From: UBA5704 sp036264355
GTDB taxonomy: Bacteria > Acidobacteriota > Thermoanaerobaculia > Multivoradales > UBA5704
Direction of reading: 5' to 3'
DNA length: 64,000 nucleotides
Assembly: GCA_036264355.1 (NCBI GenBank)
Contig: DATARD010000019.1
Coordinates: forward strand, 1-64,000
A model generated the notes under the pieces. It saw only the letters and a list, made by a program, of their open reading frames with translations, had not been told where the DNA came from and made no database searches. This document shows, in pieces, positions 31,319 to 40,100 of the stretch; positions within the stretch are counted from its first letter, which is position 1, and every line of letters begins with the position of its first letter. Position numbers and translations under genes: made by a program.

Positions 31319-33331
31319 ATGACCTCGAACGAGGACGAGGAGCGGCGGCTTCGATCCGTGGCGCTCCAGAATGCCACCGCCCTCCTCCTGGCCCGTCAGC
31401 AGGGCGAGCGGGAGCTCGCCGCGGAACGGGAGCGGCTGCGGATCACTCTCGCCAGCATCGGCGACGCAGTGATCAGCACGGACGCCGAAGGCCGGGTGAC
31501 CTACCTCAACGGAGTCGCGGAGACCCTGACCGGATGGCCGCAAACCGAGTCCGCGGGGAGGCCTCTCTCCGATATCTTCCACATCGTCAACCAATACACC
31601 CGCCAGCCGGCTGAAAACCCCGCCCTCCGGGCCCTGCGGGAAGGGGTGACTGTCGGGCTGGCGAACCATACGGTCCTGATCGCCCGGGATGGGACCGAGC
31701 GGCCGATCGACGACAGCGCGGCCCCCATGCTGGACGAGTCCGGCACTCCGGTGGGAGTGGTGCTGGTCTTCCGCGACGTGACGGAACGACGGCGGGCCGA
31801 GGAGGCTCAGGCACGACTCGCGGCGATCGTCGAGTCGTCGCAGGACGCGATCATCAGCAAGACGCTCGCGGGTGTGATCCGGACGTGGAACGCCGGGGCG
31901 GAGCGGCTTCTCGGGTACAAGGCCGAGGAAGCCGTGGGCCGGTCGATCACCCTGATCGTTCCGCCGGAGCTGCTCGATGAGGAGCGGCAGATCCTGGCCC
32001 GGTTGGCCCGCGGGGAGCGCATTGAGCACTACGAGACGGTCCGGATGGCCAAGGGCGGCCGCCGGATCAACATCTCGCTGACCATCTCTCCGATCCGCGA
32101 CAAGCAGGGCTCCATCATCGGAGCTTCGAAAATCGCCCGCGACGTGACCGAACGGAAGCAGGCGGAGGAGGCCCTGCACAGGGCCGTGGAAGCGCTCAAG
32201 GACGCGGACCGCCGCAAGGATGAATTCCTGGCGCTTCTGGCTCACGAGCTGAGAAATCCGCTCGCCCCGTTGCGCAACGGCCTTCAGGTGATGCGGCTGG
32301 CGGCTGGCAACGCGGACCTCGTCGCGAAGTCGCGAGACATGATGGACCGGCAGCTCTCGCACATGGTGCGGCTGATCGACGACCTGCTCGACATCTCCCG
32401 CATCGGCAGCAACAAGATGGAGCTGCGCCGCTCCCGGGTGCTGCTCGCGGACGTCGTCAGCAGCGCGATCGAGACCGCCCGTCCGGTGCTCGAAGCCGCC
32501 GGCCAGGAGATGACGGTCTCGTTGCCGCCGGAGCCGATCCACCTGGATGCCGACCTGACCCGGCTGGCCCAAGTGATCGGCAACCTGCTCAACAACAGCG
32601 CCAAGTACACCGAGCCGGGCGGGCACATCTGGCTCACCGCCCAGCGAGAGGGAGAAGAAGTCTGCGTCTCCGTCCGGGACACCGGGATCGGCATTCCCAC
32701 CTCTGCCCTGCGGACCATCTTCGATCTGTTCAGCCAGGTGGACCGGCCGATGGAGAGGAGCGCCGGCGGGCTGGGCATCGGGCTGGCGCTGGTCAAGGGT
32801 CTGGTCGAGATGCACGGCGGGACGGTCGAGGCGGCGAGCCCCGGCCAGGGACAGGGCAGCACGTTCACCGTCAGGCTGCCGGTTCTGGAGGACCGGGCGG
32901 AGCCGCTGGCCGGGACGCCGGTCGAAAGACTGCAGGACTCCTCCGGATCGAAGCGGCGCATTCTGGTGGTCGATGACAACCGCGACGCCGCGGCCTCCAT
33001 GGCCATGATGCTCGATCTGCTGGGCAACGAGATCCGCACCGCGAACAACGGCTTCGAGGCGGTGGATCTCGCGGAGCAGTTCCGCCCGCAGGTGATCCTG
33101 ATGGACATCGGGATGCCCCAGCTCAACGGCTACGAGGCGACGCGGCGCATCCGTGAGCAGCCCTGGGGACGCGCCATGACGATCATCGCGCTGACCGGTT
33201 GGGGCCAGGAGGTGGATCGCGCCCAGTCGAAAGGGGCCGGGTGCGACGGCCACCTGGTGAAACCGGTCAACCTGCCCGATCTGGAGAAGCTCCTGGATCA
33301 GTTGCAGGGTGACCGGTCCTTGCCTGCTTGA
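31319..33331 (+). CDS. Soluble PAS hybrid histidine kinase with receiver domain
   Basis: A 670-residue cytoplasmic kinase. Short coiled-coil N-terminus, PAS 1 (about 45-160: ITLASIGDAVISTDAEGRVT...GVVLVFRDVTERRR), PAS 2 (about 165-285: AIVESSQDAIISKTLAGVIR...GASKIARDVTERKQ), HisKA with phosphoacceptor in LALLAHELRNPLAPL, HATPase (NNSAKYTEPGG, VRDTGIGIP, GGLGIGLALVKGLVEMHGG) and a C-terminal receiver (LVVDDNRDA, VILMDIGMPQLNG, LTGWG, VKPVNL). No membrane segments, so the signal is cytosolic. A TTG start at 31301 is possible; neither start has a good ribosome-binding site. No cognate regulator lies next to it, so its output may be a distant one. 52 bp after the oxygenase. Confidence 0.92.
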   Translation: MTSNEDEERRLRSVALQNATALLLARQQGERELAAERERLRITLASIGDAVISTDAEGRVTYLNGVAETLTGWPQTESAGRPLSDIFHIVNQYTRQPAENPALRALREGVTVGLANHTVLIARDGTERPIDDSAAPMLDESGTPVGVVLVFRDVTERRRAEEAQARLAAIVESSQDAIISKTLAGVIRTWNAGAERLLGYKAEEAVGRSITLIVPPELLDEERQILARLARGERIEHYETVRMAKGGRRINISLTISPIRDKQGSIIGASKIARDVTERKQAEEALHRAVEALKDADRRKDEFLALLAHELRNPLAPLRNGLQVMRLAAGNADLVAKSRDMMDRQLSHMVRLIDDLLDISRIGSNKMELRRSRVLLADVVSSAIETARPVLEAAGQEMTVSLPPEPIHLDADLTRLAQVIGNLLNNSAKYTEPGGHIWLTAQREGEEVCVSVRDTGIGIPTSALRTIFDLFSQVDRPMERSAGGLGIGLALVKGLVEMHGGTVEAASPGQGQGSTFTVRLPVLEDRAEPLAGTPVERLQDSSGSKRRILVVDDNRDAAASMAMMLDLLGNEIRTANNGFEAVDLAEQFRPQVILMDIGMPQLNGYEATRRIREQPWGRAMTIIALTGWGQEVDRAQSKGAGCDGHLVKPVNLPDLEKLLDQLQGDRSLPA

Positions 33332-33395
33332 AGGGATCCGGAGACTCGACAGCGCGGCGCAAGGGCCTCATACCCTTATATATAAGACCCAGCGG

Positions 33396-35936
33396 CTATC
33401 GCACGAGCAGCCAGTCCAGCGTGCCGCCTACCGCGGGCGCGGCCGGACTGAAGGCGGCGGCGAAGCCGGCGGCGGTCTTGGTCACCACAGTGAGCGTGGG
33501 CCAGGAGCACTGGACGAAGAGGGCATAGGCGGCGTCCGGCTCCGAGGTCCGGAAGGTCACCTGGAGACGGGCCGCGCCGGCGCCCACCGGCAGGTCGATC
33601 CCCCGCAGGTTGTTGGCTCCCTTGGCATCGCCGGAGAGGCCTTGCTGGTTGCGCGAGCTCTTCTGGTCGAAATCGAGGTCGCCACCGGCGAACCGGAAGG
33701 TGCCGTCGGATGGGTCGGCGTGGAGCGTCGCGGCGCTGCCGCCGTCCTGCACCAGCCAGCGGATCTTGTGCGGATTGCCGGCGGGCTGCCAGAGATCGAG
33801 CGCCGCTTTTTCGACCGGACCGCGGATCCGGATGGCCGTGGTCGAGCCGGCGAGGATGAAGATCGGCGCGTCGAAGGGATATTGGGCATCCTTCTGCTGC
33901 GCCGGATCGGTCGGCCCGAGGACCGCGAGAGCGGACCCGAGCTGCACCTTGCCGTAGTTTTCGCTCAGGTAGGAGGTGCCCGGCATCGCGGACGGAAAGC
34001 TGTCGAAATGGCGGGCGCGGAAGCCGGTCGGCTGCCACGGGTCCGGTCCGACGGCGTTGGTGATGGTGTCTCCCGGAGCGAAGTCGGTGGCCGCGCCGGA
34101 GCTACCCGACGGCGCCAGGACCAGCGTCCGCGCGTCTTCCGGTTTCGCCTGGCCGAGGGCGCCTACGAGGTCGCCGGCCACCGCGCGGCGCACATCGCTC
34201 ACCCAGGCGCCCGGCGCGATCAGGTAGGCGAGCTCTTTCTCAGCGCCCGGCGTGCTGTAGTTGTCGAAACGGAAGAGGGTCGGCCCGCTCCGCCGGTTGG
34301 TGAACCAGACAGTGCGCTCGACATAAAGGTCGATCGTCCGGTCGCCGCGCGGCTCGACGGCGGTGATGTGCCACCAGCGGTGCACGGGTTTGCCGGTGCC
34401 GGGTCCCAGCGCATTGGCCTCGCCGGCGGCATAGAGCTCGGTCGGCTCGTCGATCGCGATGAACTTGCCGACCGTCGAGGCGTCCCAATCGACGCCCCGG
34501 CCGATGATGTGACTCGGACCGGCGCCCGGCGCCATCACCAGCACCTGGCCTTTGGAGGTGGCTTGCGAAATGTTGATCAGCGGCCGGGAGGTGCCGAGCT
34601 TCTGGGGGTTCGCCGCGGTCGCGTCCTTGTAGACGAGCTCGCCCGTGGCGGCGTTCCAGCTCTCCACCTCGCCCCAGAAGCAGTCGAGGTCGTGCTCGAT
34701 CTGCGATGCGATTCCCACGCCTCCCTCGTCGCCGCCGGCCGACAGGATGTCGCCCTGGTAGGTGAGCAGGCCGGTGACGACGAAGCTGTCGCCGAGCCCG
34801 TAGACCGTGCGCTCGACGGCGAGCGAGGTCGATTGGTTGTCGCAGTTCGCCACATCTTCCACGGTGAGCCCATTGATCACGTTTTTGTTGTAGGCGAAGG
34901 CGCCGAGCGGATGGGCCAGCGTGGAGGAAGCGGTGAAAAAAGGCCCGTTGGCGTCGCTGCCCAATCCCTGGATAGTGACCAGCTCGGTGGGGCCGCCATA
35001 GCCGTTCGCCACGCCGGTAACCGAGAGCTGCTGCCCCTTGAACAAACCACGCGAGGTCGGGACATAGAAATTCTTGACGGCGGTGCCGGCGGGAACGGCC
35101 CGGGTGAGGCTCTGGAGATAGGACGAGGCGCCGCCGCGGTAGCGGGATTGGATCAGCTCGGTCGAATACTCTCCCTGCCAGCCGAGGTCGTTCGCCAGAT
35201 CGTGCTCGATCACATGGCTGGCGCGCGTCGTCCCTGAGCTGCCCAGTGTGCCGATGGGAGGCACATAGAGCCGCTCGAAGCCGTCGCGGCAGTCGACCAC
35301 GGTGACAGCGGGCTGGTCGACGCCGTCCTGCCGGCGGTTGCGTGGGAAGAACCCGGCGGGCGCGTCGCGCGGGATGCACAGCACGCCTCCGCCTTGGAGG
35401 ATCATCGCCTGGAGGGCTTGGTCGAACACCGTCTCGGCCTGCGCGATGCCGGCTGTGTAGTCGCCAAACTCGCCGAGGCCGCGGTGGTTGGCGCAGAGCT
35501 CGGTGACCTGAAGGGCGATGCCGCCGAGCACGATCTGATCCTTGATGTCCTGAAAGTGGAGCCGCAGCTCGATCTCGAGGGCGCCGGCCGGCACCTTCGT
35601 CCCGGCTTTGCCGCGGTAGCAGACCGGCGCCTTGCTGTCGAGGACAGTCCCGTCGTCAGAGAGCACGATCGACTTGTCAGGCGAGGTCGTGGTGCTCAAC
35701 CGGGTCTGCCGGATGACGCTGGTGGGAGGGGTTGCGGCGCTCAAAATCTGATAGCAGACGACCACGGTGTCGATCCGCGCGGGGAAAGGCAACACCGCTC
35801 CCAGGCTGATCCATTTGAGGTCGCCGACCGCGGTCGCGGTGACGATGGTCGTGGCCTGGGTCACGGAAGGGTAGCTGATCCGGAGTGTCGGGTCTCCGGT
35901 GACAAAGTCCGTCGAGTCGAACCATAGAGTGGGCAT
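33396..35936 (-). CDS. Large uncharacterised beta-rich protein
   Basis: An 846-residue protein with no family I can name. It is rich in beta strand and Gly/Asp/Thr turns, has no signal peptide, and contains a segment like those opening parallel beta-helix (pectate-lyase-like or tail-spike) domains: ALQAMILQGGGVLCIPRDAP. Other landmarks are FYVPTSRGLFKGQQLSVTG, NVINGLTVEDVANCDNQST and the C-terminal GTLDWLLVR. GGAGG before the ATG at 35934-35936 fixes the start, although the frame is open further up. It is convergent with the hybrid kinase (64 bp). A structural or carbohydrate-binding role is possible; nothing phage-related is next to it. Confidence 0.6.
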   Translation of the reverse strand: MPTLWFDSTDFVTGDPTLRISYPSVTQATTIVTATAVGDLKWISLGAVLPFPARIDTVVVCYQILSAATPPTSVIRQTRLSTTTSPDKSIVLSDDGTVLDSKAPVCYRGKAGTKVPAGALEIELRLHFQDIKDQIVLGGIALQVTELCANHRGLGEFGDYTAGIAQAETVFDQALQAMILQGGGVLCIPRDAPAGFFPRNRRQDGVDQPAVTVVDCRDGFERLYVPPIGTLGSSGTTRASHVIEHDLANDLGWQGEYSTELIQSRYRGGASSYLQSLTRAVPAGTAVKNFYVPTSRGLFKGQQLSVTGVANGYGGPTELVTIQGLGSDANGPFFTASSTLAHPLGAFAYNKNVINGLTVEDVANCDNQSTSLAVERTVYGLGDSFVVTGLLTYQGDILSAGGDEGGVGIASQIEHDLDCFWGEVESWNAATGELVYKDATAANPQKLGTSRPLINISQATSKGQVLVMAPGAGPSHIIGRGVDWDASTVGKFIAIDEPTELYAAGEANALGPGTGKPVHRWWHITAVEPRGDRTIDLYVERTVWFTNRRSGPTLFRFDNYSTPGAEKELAYLIAPGAWVSDVRRAVAGDLVGALGQAKPEDARTLVLAPSGSSGAATDFAPGDTITNAVGPDPWQPTGFRARHFDSFPSAMPGTSYLSENYGKVQLGSALAVLGPTDPAQQKDAQYPFDAPIFILAGSTTAIRIRGPVEKAALDLWQPAGNPHKIRWLVQDGGSAATLHADPSDGTFRFAGGDLDFDQKSSRNQQGLSGDAKGANNLRGIDLPVGAGAARLQVTFRTSEPDAAYALFVQCSWPTLTVVTKTAAGFAAAFSPAAPAVGGTLDWLLVR

Positions 35937-36036
35937 GCTCAGCCTCCTGGGGGTGTTCTCCCCCGAGCCGGTCGCGTTCTTCCTGGCTACTGTCGCGAGG
36001 AGGCCGGCTATCTCACACTCCTGTACTATTCCTGTG

Positions 36037-36261
36037 ATGCGGCGACGCCCTCTCCTGAAAAGCCCGCATGCCCTCCTCTCCGGGCTGCTTCTGCTGTCGC
36101 TCTGCGGCGGCGGGCCGGCTGTCGCCTCGCCGCCGCCCGGGCCGTTCGCCGGCGTCGCCGGCGACCTCATCGCCGTCGACGGCGATCCGCTCCGCGACGT
36201 GAGCGAGCTCGAGCGGGTGAAGGTGGTCGTGTTGGGCGGCAGAGCGGTGCGGCGCGATTGA
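36037..36261 (+). pseudogene. Internally deleted amidohydrolase remnant
   Basis: A 74-codon frame joins a signal peptide (MRRRPLLKSPHALLSGLLLL, ending near AVASPPPGP) directly to AGDLIAVDGDPLRDVSELER followed by VKVVVLGGRAVR. That tail is the closing segment of exported amidohydrolases (imidazolonepropionase-like; consensus ADLVALDGDPL...VMKGGRVVR). The metal-binding TIM barrel of about 350 residues is absent, so this is a deletion derivative, not an enzyme. Convergent with the alpha/beta hydrolase (21 bp). Confidence 0.75.
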
Positions 36262-36282
36262 GCGCCCAGGCATCTCGTCGCT

Positions 36283-37119
36283 TCAACGCGTCAGCTTCTG
36301 CGCTTCCAGCCAGTTGTAGAACAGATCGATCCAGTGGTCGCTGCTGGTGCCTTGTTTGCGCAGACCGAAGCCATGGCCGCCGGCGCTGAAAATGTGGACC
36401 TCGGGTTTGTGGCCCGCCGCGGCGAGCGCGTCATAAAACTTGACGACGGGCTCGCGCGCCTGGGGGTCATCCTGCGCCCAGGCGAGAAACATGGGGGGCA
36501 GCTTTGCGGGGATGGCCGGCATGACGCCGAACGGACCCCCATAGATCATCGCAGCGAAGCTCGGACGCGCCGCGGCGTCTTTCTGCAGCAGGGCTCCGCT
36601 GGTGACCATCGCCCCCGCCGAGAAGCCCATGAAGCCGATCCTGTCGGGAGAGAGGCCCCACTCCGCGGCATGCTGGCGAACCACCTTGAGCGCCTGAATT
36701 CCGTCGGCAATGCCATACTGCCCCGCCTCGTCCATGTTCAGATCCGCCGGAATGCCCTCTCCGCGTTTCTCGATGATCCGATACTTGAGCACGAACGCTG
36801 CAATGCCCTTTGCCTGAAGCCAACGGGCGACGTCGTTCGCCTCCAGATCGATGGCCAGCGCCACGAAAGCGCCACCCGGAGCGACGATGACGCCGGTTCC
36901 CGTCGCCTTCGACCGCTCCGGAAGGAATGCCGTCAACGTCGGAGTGACCACGTTGAAGACCACGGTTCCAAGCGGAGTGTTCTCCACGACGCGCTCCTTC
37001 TGGGTCCACTTCTCGGACCCCGGAGCGACGCCCGGCCAGACATTCACGGTTTGTGAGCCGGCGGAGCCGGAGCAAAGCATCAGAAAGACAAGGGCGATGG
37101 CGCTACATACCGGCTTCAT
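36283..37119 (-). CDS. Secreted alpha/beta hydrolase (esterase)
   Basis: A 278-residue exported hydrolase of the BD-FAE/acetyl-xylan-esterase type. Signal peptide at about 1-24 (CSAIALVFLMLCSGSAGS). Oxyanion region VIVAPGGAFVALAI, nucleophile elbow IGFMGFSAGAMVTSGALL (GFSAG), acid region MFLAWAQDDPQ and catalytic His in FSAGGHGFGLRKQ are visible, ending with NWLEAQKLT. The ATG at 37117-37119 starts the signal peptide. It lies 55 bp downstream of the last NRPS/PKS gene on the same strand and could be cotranscribed, but its signal peptide argues against a cytosolic thioesterase role. Ester-cleaving substrate unknown. Confidence 0.85.
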   Translation of the reverse strand: MKPVCSAIALVFLMLCSGSAGSQTVNVWPGVAPGSEKWTQKERVVENTPLGTVVFNVVTPTLTAFLPERSKATGTGVIVAPGGAFVALAIDLEANDVARWLQAKGIAAFVLKYRIIEKRGEGIPADLNMDEAGQYGIADGIQALKVVRQHAAEWGLSPDRIGFMGFSAGAMVTSGALLQKDAAARPSFAAMIYGGPFGVMPAIPAKLPPMFLAWAQDDPQAREPVVKFYDALAAAGHKPEVHIFSAGGHGFGLRKQGTSSDHWIDLFYNWLEAQKLTR

Positions 37120-37174
37120 GACTTTTTCCCAATCCTCGCGCGTCGAGAGCTGAGAGCTCGCTTGTGCTGCTCCG

Positions 37175-40100
37175 TCATCCCTCTCCCCCGCCGTCGCCAC
37201 CATCTCCACCAGCCAGGAGGGCGCGCAGCTCGTCCAGATCCAAACCGTCTGTTTCATCCAACGTCATTTCGTTCAACATTTGCTGCAAGGCCTCGCTGTC
37301 GGTCTGCGCCAGCTCCGTCTCGACGATGGTGTCGGCAAGGTCTCCCAGCGTCGCCGCTCCGAAGAGGATCTGCAAGGCCAGATCGACGCCCAGGCTGTCG
37401 CGCACCCGGGAGATGCACTGGGTGGCCAGCAGGGAGTGGCCGCCGAGATCGAAGAAGTTGTCGTTCACCCCGACGCGCGCCAGGGGAAGCCCGAGCAGCT
37501 CGGACCAGATCCGCGCCAGCTCCTCCTCGATGGGAGTCCGCGGCGGCACGTGCTCCCCGGCGTCCCGGGCCGACGGCTCGGGCAGCGCCTGGCGGTCGAC
37601 TTTGCCGTTCGCGGTCATCGGCAGGGCGTCGAGCATCACGAAAGCCGCCGGAATCATGTACTCCGGCAAGCGAGCCCGCAGAGCGCGGCGCAGCTCCGTT
37701 CCGGCGGTGCCCAACGCGGCGACGACGTAGGCGACCAGGCGCACGTCACCGGAAGGTTGCGCCCGCGCTGCGGCCGCGCACGCCACGACGCCGGGCAGGC
37801 CGGCGATGGCGGTCTCCACCTCGCCGAGCTCGATGCGGAAGCCGCGCACCTTCACCTGGTGGTCGAGCCGCCCGAGGAAGTCGAGGACTCCGTCGGCTCG
37901 GAAGCGGGCGAGGTCGCCGGTGCGGTAGAGGCGCTCACCCGGCACGAAGGGGCTCGGCAGGAAGCGCTCCGCGGTCAGGTCGGCCCGCCGCCGGTAGCCG
38001 CGCGCCAGACCGGCGCCGCCGATGAACAGCTCGCCGGAGACACCGATCGGCACCGGGTTGAGCACCGGATCGAGGAGATGGATGGCGTAGTTGGAGATCG
38101 GCCGTCCGATCGGCGGCGCCTCCCCACCGGCGGCAACCGCCGGCACGATGATCCCGCTGGAGATGACCGTGCACTCGGCCGGGCCGTAGAGGTTGTGGAA
38201 GACGAACGGCAGCGGCTGCCGTGGGGACTGCAACAGCTTGTCTCCCGCCGTCATCAGGACGCGCAGGGCGAGCCCGTCCGGCAGCCCTTCGCGCAGCACG
38301 GCTTCGGCGAGCGGGGTGGGGAGGAAACCGAGGGTGATCCGCTCGCGCGCCAGCCACTTCAGAAGGGCCGGCGGCGACAGCCGCGTCGCGTCGTCCGGCG
38401 CGTGCACGCTGCCGCCCGCGGCCAGCAGGGGCCAGATCTCCAGCACCGAGACGTCGAACCCGGGCGAGGCGACCAGCGTGCCCCGCTCTCCCGGCCCCGG
38501 CGCGAAAGCTTCTCGATGCCAGGCCAGGAGGTTGAGCAGCGCGCCGTGCGTCACCTCGACGCCTTTGGGGACGCCGGTCGATCCGGAGGTATAGATCAGG
38601 TAGGCAGGGCTCTCCGCATGCAGCCGCGGCGGGGCGGCGAGAGGGAGTTGGCCGGAGAGGTCCAGCGTATCGAGGGCGAGAGCCTGCACGGTGCCGGGAA
38701 GATCCGGCAGCTTGCCGCGCAGGGCTTCGCAGGTCAGCACGAGCGACGCGCCCGACTCGGCGAGGATGGTCGCCAGCCGCTCGGGCGGCGAGGCCGGATC
38801 GAGCGGCAGATAGGCGCCGCCGGCTTTCAGCACGCCGTACGCACCGACCACCAGCGCCGCCGAGCGGTCGAGCAGGAGAGCGACCGGCACTTCAGGTCCC
38901 ACTCCGAGGTCGCGCAGGTGGCTCGCCAGCCGGCCGGCGCGCGCTTCGAGATCGCCGTAGCTGAGCGATTCACCTGCTGAGACCGCGAGCGCCTCCGGCC
39001 GCAGAGCCGCCTGCGCGGCGACCAGATCGTGCGCCCATCCCGTGCCGGATATCGGGATGGAGATCGGCCGCGCCGTGTCGCTCCACTCGGTGACGAGTTG
39101 GAAACGCTCCTCCGGAGCGAGCATGGGCAACGCGGAGAGATGCCGGTCGGGAGATTCCACCGCCGCCGCGGCCAGACGCACCACGTGGCCGAGCAGGCGC
39201 TCCGCGGTCGTGGCGTCGAACAGGTTGCGGGCGAATTCGAGGGACATTGCAAAGCCACCGGCTTCGGGACCAGCGCCGATCTCTCCGACGGTGAGCGTCA
39301 GATCGAACATCGCGGCCTTGGTGCCGGACTCCAGGCCGGCGAGGGTGAGGCGGGGCAGCTCGATGCGCGGCAGCGGCGCGTTCTGGTAGGCGAACAGCAC
39401 CTGGAACAGTGGCGTGACCGCCAGCGCCCTCTCGGGATGGATCTCCTCCACCAGCTTCTCGAACGGCAGGTCCTGGTGGGCGAAAGCGCCGAGCGCGGTC
39501 TCTCCGACCCGGCCGAGCAGGGCACGGAAGGTGGGATCGCCCGCCAGATCGGAGCGCAGTACCAGGGTGTTGACGAAGAAGCCGATCAGCCCCGAAATCT
39601 CCGCCCGCGTGCGGTTGGCGATCGGGGTGCCCACCACGACGTCGTCCTGCCGGCACCAGCGGCCGAGGACGACGTCGAAGAGGCTGAGAAGAGCGATGAA
39701 CGGGGTCACCGCCTCGCGCTCGGCGAGAGAGCGCAACGGCACCGCCACCGCGGCCGGCAGGACGCGGGAGACCTCTCCCGCCGCGGAGCTCCCCATATCT
39801 CGGCGCGGATGATCCACCGGCAGCTCGAGAACCGCCGGCCGGCCGGCCAGCTTGCTCTTCCAATAGCCCAGATGGCGCTCCAGCACCTCGCCTTGCAGCC
39901 AGCGGCTTTGCCAGGCGGCGAAGTCGGCGTATTGCAATGGCAGGGACGGCAGGGCCGGCGGGCGCCCGAGGCGGGAATCCTCATAGAGCGCCGACATCTC
40001 GCCCAGGAAGACGCCGACCGACCAGCCGTCGGAGACGATGTGATGCATGTTGAGGAGGAGAGCGTGCTCCTCGGCGGCCAGGCGGACCAGCGTCACCCGC

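Noticed and set aside
33361..33380. Terminator between the hybrid kinase and the 846-residue protein
   Set aside because: Only a 5-bp AAGGG/CCCTT stem with a 7-nt loop; too weak to call.
36283..37119. Thioesterase of the NRPS cluster
   Set aside because: It carries a signal peptide and BD-FAE-type esterase motifs, so it should act outside the cytoplasm.
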